Positions 24,573-32,395 of a DNA stretch of 64,000 bases are shown piece by piece; within the stretch, counting starts at the first letter, position 1; each line of letters opens with the position of its first letter. Made by a program: the position numbers and the translations under genes. The notes under the pieces are model-generated. The model saw only the letters and a list, made by a program, of their open reading frames with translations, had not been told where the DNA came from and searched no databases. This DNA is from SAR202 cluster bacterium bin22 (GTDB taxonomy: Bacteria > Chloroflexota > Dehalococcoidia > Lucifugimonadales > UBA3495), in contig MPMM01000002.1 of the NCBI GenBank assembly GCA_002238505.1, forward strand, positions 186,001 through 250,000, read 5' to 3'.

Positions 24573-26294
24573 ATGGCTTCTGACCTTTCTACAGACGTGC
24601 TTGTCATCGGCGGCGGACCCGCCGGCAGCGCCGCCGCAACCATGCTGGCGCGCCAGGGATGGCAGGTGTTGCTGCTGGAGCGAGAACGCTTCCCCCGCGA
24701 CCATGTGGGAGAATCCCTGCTTCCCGCCAGCATCCCCATCCTGGAAGAACTGGGAGTCCTGCCGGCCGTAGAGGCTCAGGGCTTCGTCAAAAAGCTGGGC
24801 GCTACTATGGTGTGGGGACGGGACCGGGAGCCGTGGAGCTGGTTTTTTGGCGAGACTAACCGTCGCAACCCTCATTCCTACCAGGTGTGGCGTCCCACCT
24901 TCGACCACCTGCTTTTGGACAACGCGGCATCCAACGGCGTGGAAGTACGCCAGGGCTGGCGGGCCACAGAAGTCCTGCTGAGCCCCAGGACCCGTCATTC
25001 CGTCGAAGGCCGGAATCGGGAAAACGCTCCCCAACGACACACCCCCGACACAGAATCCTCGGCCCCGGTCGTGCGCTGCCTCGACACGGACGGAAATGAG
25101 CATCTCCTGCCCGCACGCTTCGTAGTTGACGCCTCGGGTCAAAACGGACTATTGGGAAGGCAACTGAATCTCCGCCAGTGGGACGAGTCTTTCCGCAACC
25201 TGGCCGTTTACGCCTATTACCAGGGCGCGGAACGCCTGCCTCCGCCGGCCGACACCAACATCTTTATCGAGTCCTATGCCCACGGCTGGTTGTGGACCAT
25301 CCCCCTGCACACCGGCCAGGCCAGTGTAGGCGCGGTGGTGGACCAGCGCATTGGGGAAGAACAGGTCAGGAATCTGGGGCTGGAGCGCTTCCTGGACGAG
25401 CAGCTGGACCAGGCTCTCTATACTACCGGAATGTTGAAGAATGCCCAGAGGGTGTCCGGCCCTTTCATCGTCAAGGACTGGTCCTATGCCTGCGACAACA
25501 TCGCCGGCGATGGATATGTGCTGGCCGGAGACGCCGCCTGTTTCATCGACCCCCTGTTCTCTTCCGGCGTTCACCTGGCCCTGATGTCGGGGGTGCTGGC
25601 CGCGGCCTACGCCACTACCGCCCTGCGCAATCCCGAAATGGGTCCCGACGCGGCCCGGGTTTACCAGGAACTGTACATGAAGGAGTACCACCACTTTCGC
25701 GAAATGGTGCGGCTCTTCTACTCCAGCAACCGCACTGTGGATTCCTACTTCTGGGAGGCGAGGCGTATCCTGGAAGGGCAGGACGGCGAAGACTCCGGAC
25801 TGTCTCCCCGGGCATCCTTCATCCAGGCAGTGGCGGGACAGCCCCCCCAGGGTTATGAGCGGATGGTGCTGGAACGGGGCGCGGCGCCAACGAAGTTCGC
25901 CGACAGTGTACGTGCCATCGAGGAAGATCGGGCAAGACGGCAGGCCGAAATCCATGGCTTTCTTGAACCGCGAAACGGCCAACCGCCACAGATTCTGGAC
26001 GCTGCGCCCAGCCTGCGCCCCGGGATTCGGGTGGAACGCAAACCGGTGCCAGGCGACGGGGTGTTCGACTGGGGCTACGTCCTGGTAACCGACGGCCATC
26101 CCGAGGGCTTGCCCTGCAGCAACCTGGTTGCCCGCCTGGCAACCATGATTGACGGCAATACCTCGGTCAGGAGCCTGTTAACAGTCTTGGCTTCGGAAGT
26201 GGAACCCGCCCAGCAGGAACAACTGCTGGGCAGCGTAGTAACTACTCTCCAGATTCTCTACGTTGACGGGACGATTGAGCGGCTGGGGTTTTGA
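24573..26294 (+). CDS. FAD-dependent oxidoreductase, tryptophan-halogenase-like, with C-terminal extension
   Basis: A 573-residue flavoprotein. The N-terminal FAD-binding motif is GGGPAGSAAATMLARQGWQV, followed by the GESLLP element. The segment GWLWTIPLHTG at about residue 238 matches the WxWxIP motif of flavin-dependent halogenases, and VDASGQNGLLGRQL and DGYVLAGDAACFIDPLFSSG are the usual second FAD motifs. Halogenase activity is not proven, because geranylgeranyl-reductase-like relatives share the fold. Residues of about 480-573 form an extra domain (VFDWGYVLVTDGHPEGLPC, later TTLQILYVDGTIERLGF) of PqqD/winged-helix appearance. An unusual segment at about residues 140-160 derives from a REP-like repeat (see 24990). 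Start: ATG 24573 is near the upstream inverted repeat, with only a weak Shine-Dalgarno. Confidence 0.82.
   Translation: MASDLSTDVLVIGGGPAGSAAATMLARQGWQVLLLERERFPRDHVGESLLPASIPILEELGVLPAVEAQGFVKKLGATMVWGRDREPWSWFFGETNRRNPHSYQVWRPTFDHLLLDNAASNGVEVRQGWRATEVLLSPRTRHSVEGRNRENAPQRHTPDTESSAPVVRCLDTDGNEHLLPARFVVDASGQNGLLGRQLNLRQWDESFRNLAVYAYYQGAERLPPPADTNIFIESYAHGWLWTIPLHTGQASVGAVVDQRIGEEQVRNLGLERFLDEQLDQALYTTGMLKNAQRVSGPFIVKDWSYACDNIAGDGYVLAGDAACFIDPLFSSGVHLALMSGVLAAAYATTALRNPEMGPDAARVYQELYMKEYHHFREMVRLFYSSNRTVDSYFWEARRILEGQDGEDSGLSPRASFIQAVAGQPPQGYERMVLERGAAPTKFADSVRAIEEDRARRQAEIHGFLEPRNGQPPQILDAAPSLRPGIRVERKPVPGDGVFDWGYVLVTDGHPEGLPCSNLVARLATMIDGNTSVRSLLTVLASEVEPAQQEQLLGSVVTTLQILYVDGTIERLGF
24990..25025 (+). 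repeat. REP-like repeat embedded in frame in a coding sequence
   Basis: The sequence CGTCATTCCGTCGAAGGCCG (24993-25012) and the following GAATCGGG carry the ATTCC-GAAG-GGAAT hairpin type seen at 34606-34625 and 41398-41415, with one arm mismatch. It sits inside the flavoprotein gene and translates as part of RTRHSVEGRNREN, between two conserved parts of the FAD-binding domain. Confidence 0.6.
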
Positions 26295-26662
26295 AGGCCA
26301 CTTGGGTAGTACACGGCTCCACAAACACTGTGGGTTGAGTCTTCTACATTCCTCGCGCCGCATTTTTCGCCCGCAAAGTTCTGGACATACCTGGCGTTGG
26401 GAAGTATGTCAGTATGGCAATAAAATAGCCACGAAGCCCCTGTCTGTGCCGGCAAATGAGGCCCGGAAACCACCAATGGCGCCCGTATGTGTTACTCAAC
26501 CGTGGGAGTATGCTCATAGACTTGCGCACAAACGTCAAGAACTAAAGCCTTGGTGTCCCATTCCATCGTCGATTTTGAGAATCCAACTGTCCCCGCTTTA
26601 CCGTGGCGAATCCTTTTGTATGAAGGTGAAATACAGTCGTTATCCGCATTGGCAGCATTGGT
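26295..26662. other. Intergenic region without a supported gene
   Basis: About 370 bases between the flavoprotein gene and the promoter of the next LLM gene. Open frames run through on both strands but none shows a good start and protein-like composition. No RNA gene was recognised. Confidence 0.5.
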
Positions 26663-26691
26663 TTGCCCCGAATCGGACGCTTGGCTATAAT
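26663..26691 (+). promoter_or_regulatory. Sigma70-type promoter with consensus -10
   Basis: TTGCCC (26663-26668), a 17-nt spacer and a perfect TATAAT (26686-26691). Predicted start near 26698, about 66 nt before ATG 26764. Confidence 0.7.
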
Positions 26692-26763
26692 GCCCGCAAA
26701 TCCCCTTTCGTAAACTCGCTGAAGCTTCGACCACAGCTTCTATCCATTTGCTATTGAGGTGGC

Positions 26764-28365
26764 ATGATGAGCTTGAACCTTCCTGACCGCATGAAGTTCG
26801 GTATCTTCCTCGGACCCTTCCACCGGGTTGGCGAAAACCCCACCCTGGCCATGGACCGGGACATGGAACTTATTGAGTGGCTGGATTACCTGGGCTATGA
26901 CGAAGCGTGGGTTGGCGAGCATCACAGCGCAGGCTGGGAAACCATCTCTTCCCCCGAACTGTTCATTGCCGCCGCCGCTGAGCGCACCAAGCACATAAAG
27001 CTGGGGACCGGCGTCATCAGCCTGCCGTATCACCATCCCTTCATGGTGGCCAACCGCATGGTGCAGCTTGACCACATGACCCACGGGCGGGTAATGCTGG
27101 GCGTTGGCCCGGGCGCCCTGCCAGGCGATGCCTACATGATGGGTATCGACCCCACCACCCAACGGGAAAAGATGGACGAGGCCATGGGCATCATCCTGCG
27201 CCTTTTTACCGAAGACGAGCCCATTACTTACAAGAGCGACTGGTTCGAGCTGCGCGAGGCCATGCTGCAGTTGAAGCCCTACCAGCGTCCCTACATGCCC
27301 CTGTCGGTGGCGTCGGTGCAGTCGCCGGCCGGCGTGGCCCTGGCCGGCAAGTACGGCGCTTCAGTACTGACCATCACCGTGCCGCGCGACCCATCGGCCG
27401 GCCCGTCAAATCTGGGAGCCCTGTGGGAGATTGCCGAAAATTCAGCCGCGGAGCACGGGAAAACGGTGGACCGGCATGAGTGGCGGCTGTCTGTCCCCTG
27501 CTACCTGGCTGAAGACCGCGACCAGGCCCTGGAAGAGGTTAAGCTGGGCGCGGGCCGCTACCTCCGCGAATACTCCGAGGGCACCAACGGGCGCAAAGCG
27601 GCCTTTGACGGCCCCCTGGAAGACGTTGCCGAGTTCATGCGGGACAATGGTTCCTGGATTATCGGCACGCCCGACGACTGCATTGAGGGCCTGAACCGGT
27701 TGGCCGAGCAGAGCGGCGGTTACGGCGGATTCCTGGTCCAGACCATCGACTGGGCGCCCCGCGACAAGATGCTGAAGAGCTTTGAGCTTCTGGCTCGTTT
27801 CGTTATGCCCCACTTCCAGGGCTCCACCCGCAGCGTCGCCGCCTCCAATCGCTGGGCCGCCGAACGCCAGGAACTCCTGGTCAGCGGGCGCGTCCGGGCC
27901 ATCGACCGCGCTCACCAGATCTATGCGGACAGGCAGGGCCCTGCCACCCAGCAAAATGGTTCAAGCCACAACGGCCAGAGCCAGGAGAGTGGCGCCGAGG
28001 CGAAAGAAGAGGTTCCGAGACCGCCTTCCCCCGGTAATGGCGCGGGCAGTACCGGTCAGGCTCGCCGGTCTCCCGGAACTACTCCGGATGGCGAGTTTGA
28101 ACTGCCCATCCTGGAAGTCCTCTTCGACCTGGGCGGAAGCGGTTCAACCGAGGACGTTTTGCAGGGAGTTGAGACCCTGATTGGCGGTTACTTCAGGGAA
28201 GGGGATTTCGAGGTTGTCGAAACCGGAACTCTCGCGTGGCGCAGGTCCTCCGAGGCTGCCCGCCAGACCCTCATCACTTTTGGCCTGGTCAGGGTGAACG
28301 CCGATGGCGACGCCTGGGAACTAACGGAGGAAGGCAAGCGGGAGGCGGCCAAGGCGAAGATTTAG
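26764..28365 (+). CDS. LLM-class oxidoreductase fused to an Mrr_N-like winged helix
   Basis: A 533-residue two-part protein. Residues of about 1-370 are a luciferase-like monooxygenase of the limonene/alkanal type: RMKFGIFLGPFHRVGENPTL, YDEAWVGEHHSAGWE, HPFMVANRMVQLDHMTHGRV and MLGVGPGALPGDAYMMGID. A low-complexity Ser/Gly/Gln-rich linker (about 390-440) is followed by a second domain of about 85 residues: ELPILEVLFDLGGSGSTEDV, TGTLAWRRSSEAARQTLITF and GDAWELTEEGKREA. This matches, by eye, the N-terminal winged-helix (Mrr_N) type otherwise found in restriction-endonuclease-like proteins. DNA or protein binding by that domain is inferred. The gene follows a consensus promoter. No partner flavin reductase is adjacent. 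Confidence 0.85.
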   Translation: MMSLNLPDRMKFGIFLGPFHRVGENPTLAMDRDMELIEWLDYLGYDEAWVGEHHSAGWETISSPELFIAAAAERTKHIKLGTGVISLPYHHPFMVANRMVQLDHMTHGRVMLGVGPGALPGDAYMMGIDPTTQREKMDEAMGIILRLFTEDEPITYKSDWFELREAMLQLKPYQRPYMPLSVASVQSPAGVALAGKYGASVLTITVPRDPSAGPSNLGALWEIAENSAAEHGKTVDRHEWRLSVPCYLAEDRDQALEEVKLGAGRYLREYSEGTNGRKAAFDGPLEDVAEFMRDNGSWIIGTPDDCIEGLNRLAEQSGGYGGFLVQTIDWAPRDKMLKSFELLARFVMPHFQGSTRSVAASNRWAAERQELLVSGRVRAIDRAHQIYADRQGPATQQNGSSHNGQSQESGAEAKEEVPRPPSPGNGAGSTGQARRSPGTTPDGEFELPILEVLFDLGGSGSTEDVLQGVETLIGGYFREGDFEVVETGTLAWRRSSEAARQTLITFGLVRVNADGDAWELTEEGKREAAKAKI

Positions 28366-28380
28366 TTCCTCGGTATTTAC

Positions 28381-28452
28381 ATGGATGGACAGGATTCACA
28401 GGATATGTGCGTTCACAAGTCGTGAACAATCCTGTCTATCCTGTCCATCCAT
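28381..28452. repeat. Large imperfect inverted repeat between convergent genes
   Basis: Outer arms 28381-28404 and 28429-28452 match over 22 of 24 positions when one is reverse-complemented. Inner GTTCAC and GTGAAC form an extra 6-pair stem. The arm begins ATGGATGGACAGGATTCACA. It lies between an LLM gene on the plus strand and another on the minus strand and may act as a bidirectional terminator, though no T-run is obvious; it resembles a widely dispersed palindromic repeat. Confidence 0.75.
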
Positions 28453-28467
28453 GTTTGAAATCCCCGC

Positions 28468-29424
28468 CTACAGCCCCTGGCCCACGGTGGCTATCAGGTT
28501 CAGGCTGCGTTCCATGGAGGCAGAGGCGTCGCCGCCGGCGGTGATGGGGTGAGCCAGGATTTCCGTGGCGCCCCAGTCGAACAATTCGCGCAGGCGCCCG
28601 GCCACCGTCTCCTCATCCCCGGACAGTACCACGTCCTCAATCATCCCGTCGCTCCAGGCGCTCTCCCGTGCCTCCGGGTGGCCCGAGGCGGCAAACATTT
28701 CCTGGTAAAAGGGTGAACGGGGGTAGTTGGCAAGCTGCGCCCTCGCCGCTTCCCGCACCTCCTCCGGGTTGTCGTGGACACAAACCGGGGCGTGGGCAAT
28801 CAGTGGAGGCACGTCACGGCCGCCAATGGCGGCGCCTCGCTGCATCTCTGGCAGCGCCACGTCCCGCAGGTACTGGCCGGGGCACACCCAGCTGATGGCC
28901 CCGTCGGCCACCTCGCCGCACAGCCGGAAAGACCGTCGCCGCAGGGCCGAGGCCATCACCGGTACGTCCGGGGCCGGCGCCCCGGGCAGCGACCCATGCC
29001 CGTGGTACTGGGTGCCGTCATAGTCCACCTGACCCTTCCACAGGAGTTCCTTGACCACCTGGATGTATTCCCGCAGGTTGGTCAGGGGAGCGTTGTGCTC
29101 GATGCCAAACATGGGCTCGATGCTGACCTTGTGGCTGGGCCCCACTCCCAGCCGGAATCGCCCCGGGGCCATCTGGGCCACCACCTGGGTCTGCGCCACC
29201 GCAACAATGGGGTGTCGCGGGTAGGTGGGGATGATGCTAGTGCCCATCAGGATGCGGTCAGTTACGGCCGCTGCCGCCGCGAAGGTGGTCAGGGCATCGG
29301 GCCCCGCGCCGCCGGAAGTCAGCCAGGCCGCCTCAATCCCCAGTTCCTCCAGGTGTTGAATGCGGGCCACCACGGTGCGGCTGTCTCCGCCCATGGCTGC
29401 CACGCCGATTCGTTTCTCTGCCAT
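28468..29424 (-). CDS. LLM-class F420- or FMN-dependent oxidoreductase
   Basis: A 318-residue luciferase-like protein, third in this region. Visible parts: GVAAMGGDSRTVVARIQHLE, GIEAAWLTSGGAGPDAL, LMGTSIIPTYPRHPIVAVAQ and GRFRLGVGPSHKVSIEPMFG. It is shorter than the other two and resembles F420-dependent groups (e.g. methylenetetrahydromethanopterin reductase-like). ATG 29424 has a GGAAGG stretch 10 nt upstream; a GTG at 29433 is an alternative. It converges on the LLM-Mrr_N fusion. Confidence 0.88.
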   Translation of the reverse strand: MAEKRIGVAAMGGDSRTVVARIQHLEELGIEAAWLTSGGAGPDALTTFAAAAAVTDRILMGTSIIPTYPRHPIVAVAQTQVVAQMAPGRFRLGVGPSHKVSIEPMFGIEHNAPLTNLREYIQVVKELLWKGQVDYDGTQYHGHGSLPGAPAPDVPVMASALRRRSFRLCGEVADGAISWVCPGQYLRDVALPEMQRGAAIGGRDVPPLIAHAPVCVHDNPEEVREAARAQLANYPRSPFYQEMFAASGHPEARESAWSDGMIEDVVLSGDEETVAGRLRELFDWGATEILAHPITAGGDASASMERSLNLIATVGQGL

Positions 29425-29634
29425 ACTTGTCACCCTTCCTGGTTGCTGATTTCGGGGAGAGTAGCATTGGCTTGGGGAATTGGCAACCGAGCGAGAAACA
29501 CAACGGCGTATTGAAGCGATGAGGCTATGGCAAACCTCTGGCTTCGCAAATGACCGTTTCCTGACGCCGTCAGTGGTTGGTTAATTGGTGCAAACTGACG
29601 GGGCCGGAGTCTTCCCCACCTACTCTTCCTGTTC

Positions 29635-29663
29635 TTGACACCCCAACTACCCCAACCTACAAT
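29635..29663 (+). promoter_or_regulatory. Near-consensus sigma70-type promoter
   Basis: Perfect TTGACA (29635-29640), a 17-nt spacer and TACAAT (29658-29663). Its predicted start near 29670 is downstream of the upstream-extended open frame (29635) and supports ATG 29692 as start of the following gene. Confidence 0.75.
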
Positions 29664-29691
29664 CCTGCCTATCGCTCGATTGGAGGACTCA

Positions 29692-30612
29692 ATGGCAAGC
29701 TGGGACTTTCAACTGGTTGCCGGTCCCTTTGGCAGCCCCACCGACGGGCCCGTGTGGGACGGGGAAGCATTGCTGTTTACCCAGCTTACTTTCCCATTTA
29801 ACGTCGCCAACAACCGTATCCTTCGGTACGATCCTGCCACTGGCGATGTAACCGACTTTCGTCGCTGGACCAACCGGACCATGGGCTTGGCCCTTTCCGG
29901 CTCCGGCGTCCTGTACGGGGCGCAAAGCGGTGGACGGAGGCTGGTCCGTTTCAATGCCGACGGCAGCACCTCGCCCCTGGCCCACAAGCTGGATGGCATC
30001 TACCACAACCAGCCCAGGGACCTGGTGGTGGACAGCCAGGACCGGATCTGGTTCTGCGACCCCCACGGCGACCTGCGGGAGGCCATGAATCCCCAGATTC
30101 ACGACAAGCTGGACCACGCGTCGGTCCTGCGCCTGGAAGCGCCGACCCTGGACGCATCCATTACCCGCATCACCTACGACACCGACTCCCCCACGGCCCT
30201 GTTGCTGTCTCCCGACGAGTCCACCCTCTACGTGGCCGAGAGCAGCGAAGAACCCAGCGGGCCGCGAGAACTGCGCGCGTACCCCATTCTGGAAGATGGT
30301 TCGGTGGGCCAGTACCGCTTGCTCCACACCTTTGGCAGCGACAGTGGCTCGGGACGTGGCGGCGTCCATCGCGGCATCTACGGCATGTGCCTTGATGGCG
30401 AGGGCAACGTGGTGGCAGTAGCCGGTGGAGAGGATGCGGGCCCCGGGCCCATGGCCTATGTCATCACGCCGCAAGGCCGTATCCTGGAGTCCCATTCACT
30501 GCCCGAAGCTCCTACCAACTGCGCCTTTGGCGGCTCTGGCTCTGCAGACCTGTATGTGACCACTAAAGGTGGCAGCCTGTTCCGTGCTTCCGGCGTCGGC
30601 CGTTATTCCTGA
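29692..30612 (+). CDS. SMP-30/gluconolactonase-like beta-propeller protein
   Basis: A 306-residue protein with SMP-30/LRE-type repeats: GPFGSPTDGPVWDGEALLFT, NNRILRYDPATGDV, QPRDLVVDSQDRIWFCDPHG and GIYGMCLDGEGNVVAVAGGE. Members are calcium-dependent lactonases or related hydrolases; the usual metal-ligand Glu at the N-terminus is replaced by Asp in DGPVWD. No signal peptide is seen, so it is probably cytosolic. GGAGG precedes ATG 29692, and an ideal promoter overlaps the codons of the longer open frame. It is likely co-transcribed with the following gene, as the gap is 66 nt with no terminator. Confidence 0.8.
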   Translation: MASWDFQLVAGPFGSPTDGPVWDGEALLFTQLTFPFNVANNRILRYDPATGDVTDFRRWTNRTMGLALSGSGVLYGAQSGGRRLVRFNADGSTSPLAHKLDGIYHNQPRDLVVDSQDRIWFCDPHGDLREAMNPQIHDKLDHASVLRLEAPTLDASITRITYDTDSPTALLLSPDESTLYVAESSEEPSGPRELRAYPILEDGSVGQYRLLHTFGSDSGSGRGGVHRGIYGMCLDGEGNVVAVAGGEDAGPGPMAYVITPQGRILESHSLPEAPTNCAFGGSGSADLYVTTKGGSLFRASGVGRYS

Positions 30613-30678
30613 CGATCTCCCGGGCGCGGTAAGGCATCGAATAACTACTACATTTGCACCTGAATTTGAGGAGGAAAC

Positions 30679-31530
30679 ATGGTTTCCGGACCCACCGCAC
30701 CAGACATGGAAAAGACTATCGCCCTGCTCCGCTCCGAGGCTGACGCGCTGGCCGAATTCCTGGCCGGTCTCGACACCGAGGGCTGGGGGCGTCAAAGCGC
30801 CTGCACCGCCTGGACGGTAGCCGATGCGGCGGCCCACATTGCCCAGGGTTCCCAGGGTTCTTCCCTGGCATTGACCCGCGCCCAGGACGACAACCCGGGT
30901 CCTCCGGAAGGGCAGCGTCTCCTGGATGCCGGCGACCGCGCCTCCGAAAGCACCGCAGACCGTGCCAGGCAATTCAGCGCAGGCAAGGAGGCCGCCGAAC
31001 TGGTCCAGGCATATCGGGAAGGGTCCGACCGCCTGGTGGCGACGGCCCTGGGACTGCGGCCCGAGGACTGGGAGAAGCCCTCCTTCCATCGGCGGGGTAT
31101 CATCCCGGTGCACGAGAACATCACCCGCCGAGTCCAGGAAATTGCCATTCACGGGTGGGATATCCGTTCCGCCTTCGATCCTGCCGCCGAAATTTCCGAG
31201 GCAGGGGCGCAGGAGATTGCCACCGTAGCCCACCGCTGGCTGGGGGTCTGTTTTGTACCCCTGGAGGGCGGCGCCAACGCCCGCTTCCGTTTCGAGGTCT
31301 CGGGCCCCAACGCCTTCAGCGAGGATGTGGTGCTGGAGGGTGATACTTTCCGAATTGAACCGGCCGGCAGCGCCGCCCCCGACGTAACCTTCCGCGCCAA
31401 TACCAGCGCCTACGTGCTCCTGATTTACGGGCGGCTGGACATTAGCTCCGGCTCAGTACCCGTCCAGCTGGAAATTGACGGCCCGCTGGAAATGGCGCTG
31501 CTCTTCACCCAAAGCTTCCAGGGGTACTAG
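30679..31530 (+). CDS. Maleylpyruvate isomerase/mycothiol-dependent-type protein (MDMPI_N/DinB fold)
   Basis: A 283-residue protein with the MDMPI N-terminal four-helix domain and a C-terminal SCP2-like domain. Features: CTAWTVADAAAHIAQGSQGS (first metal-ligand helix with His), EIAIHGWDIRSAF (second His) and the C-terminal DVTFRANTSAYVLLIYGRLD. The family isomerises maleylpyruvate with mycothiol in actinobacteria, but Chloroflexota are not known to me to make mycothiol, so it may use another thiol or substrate. GAGGAGGAAAC precedes ATG 30679. Confidence 0.78.
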   Translation: MVSGPTAPDMEKTIALLRSEADALAEFLAGLDTEGWGRQSACTAWTVADAAAHIAQGSQGSSLALTRAQDDNPGPPEGQRLLDAGDRASESTADRARQFSAGKEAAELVQAYREGSDRLVATALGLRPEDWEKPSFHRRGIIPVHENITRRVQEIAIHGWDIRSAFDPAAEISEAGAQEIATVAHRWLGVCFVPLEGGANARFRFEVSGPNAFSEDVVLEGDTFRIEPAGSAAPDVTFRANTSAYVLLIYGRLDISSGSVPVQLEIDGPLEMALLFTQSFQGY

Positions 31531-31566
31531 CGCGCAAATCCACGAGCATTTGAATACCCACAAATT

Positions 31567-31596
31567 AAAGGGCCGGGGATTTACCCCGGCCCTTTT
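31567..31596. terminator. Bidirectional terminator between convergent genes
   Basis: AAAGGGCCGGGG (31567-31578) pairs perfectly with CCCCGGCCCTTT (31584-31595) around ATTTA; the ends supply T-runs on both strands. Confidence 0.9.
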
Positions 31597-31620
31597 GGTT
31601 TGCCTCGTCAGCAGGGAAAT

Positions 31621-32313
31621 CTAGGCGGTAGCCCAGTCAACCCCGTTCAGCACGATCTTCTGGAATTCAGGAGTCTCAAAGCTGCGGCCGTCGTGGCCCA
31701 GCAGCAGGACGAATACCTTGCCGTCGCCGTAGCTGCGGGTCCAGGCCAGGGGGTAAGTCCCGCCAGCCATGAAGGTGGGCGAACGGTCCGGGCCCCAGGG
31801 CCAGGTGCCTTCCTCCGAATCGCCGGTCAGGAAAATATCGTTGCCCTCACCGTAGGCCAGGCCCATGTAAAGCTCGTCGTTGGTGGAGAAGTCAGACACG
31901 CCCGCAACCCCGGGGTGGCTGGCCTGGCTGACGTTCACCGTAAACTCGCCGTAGGGCGGGTGATAGCTGGTGCCGGTAATCCAGCCGCCGCCGGTAATCT
32001 GGTGATACTCGGGCCAGCTATTGGACAGGCAGGTGGAAATGTGGATGCAGACAAACCCCTTGCCGCTGCTGATGTAGTTGGCCATGCCTTCCCGCTCGCC
32101 GGCTTCCAGGGCCCAGTCGCCAAAGTCGGGGATGTTCTCCCGGCGGGTGTTGAAAACCAGGGCGTCGAAGCCGTTAAGTTCGTCGGCATTGGCCAGCACC
32201 GAGGCGTCCTCGGTCACCGTCACATCGTGCCCCGCGGCAGTAAGAAAGTCGTTAAGGATGGGAGTAGATTCCTCGTACGGGTGTCGGCCCCCGCTGATTA
32301 CTAGTAACTTCAC
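31621..32313 (-). CDS. ThuA-domain protein
   Basis: A 230-residue ThuA-like (trehalose-utilisation) protein of the class I glutamine amidotransferase-like fold. Blocks seen: KLLVISGGRHPYEESTPILN, GFDALVFNTRRENIPD, GKGFVCIHISTCLSNSWPEY, HPPYGEFTVNVSQASHPGVA and GTYPLAWTRSYGDGKVFVLL. No classical Cys nucleophile context is evident, as usual for this family, and catalysis is uncertain. A TATAAT box at 32369-32364 on this strand may belong to its promoter, though no good -35 lies 17 nt upstream. Confidence 0.82.
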   Translation of the reverse strand: MKLLVISGGRHPYEESTPILNDFLTAAGHDVTVTEDASVLANADELNGFDALVFNTRRENIPDFGDWALEAGEREGMANYISSGKGFVCIHISTCLSNSWPEYHQITGGGWITGTSYHPPYGEFTVNVSQASHPGVAGVSDFSTNDELYMGLAYGEGNDIFLTGDSEEGTWPWGPDRSPTFMAGGTYPLAWTRSYGDGKVFVLLLGHDGRSFETPEFQKIVLNGVDWATA

Positions 32314-32395
32314 TGAATCATACCTCCGGTACGGATTTTGGTAGCCTGGGTTGATGTCGGCCCATTATACAACAGGGTTTGAGGCTGGGTGAGGG

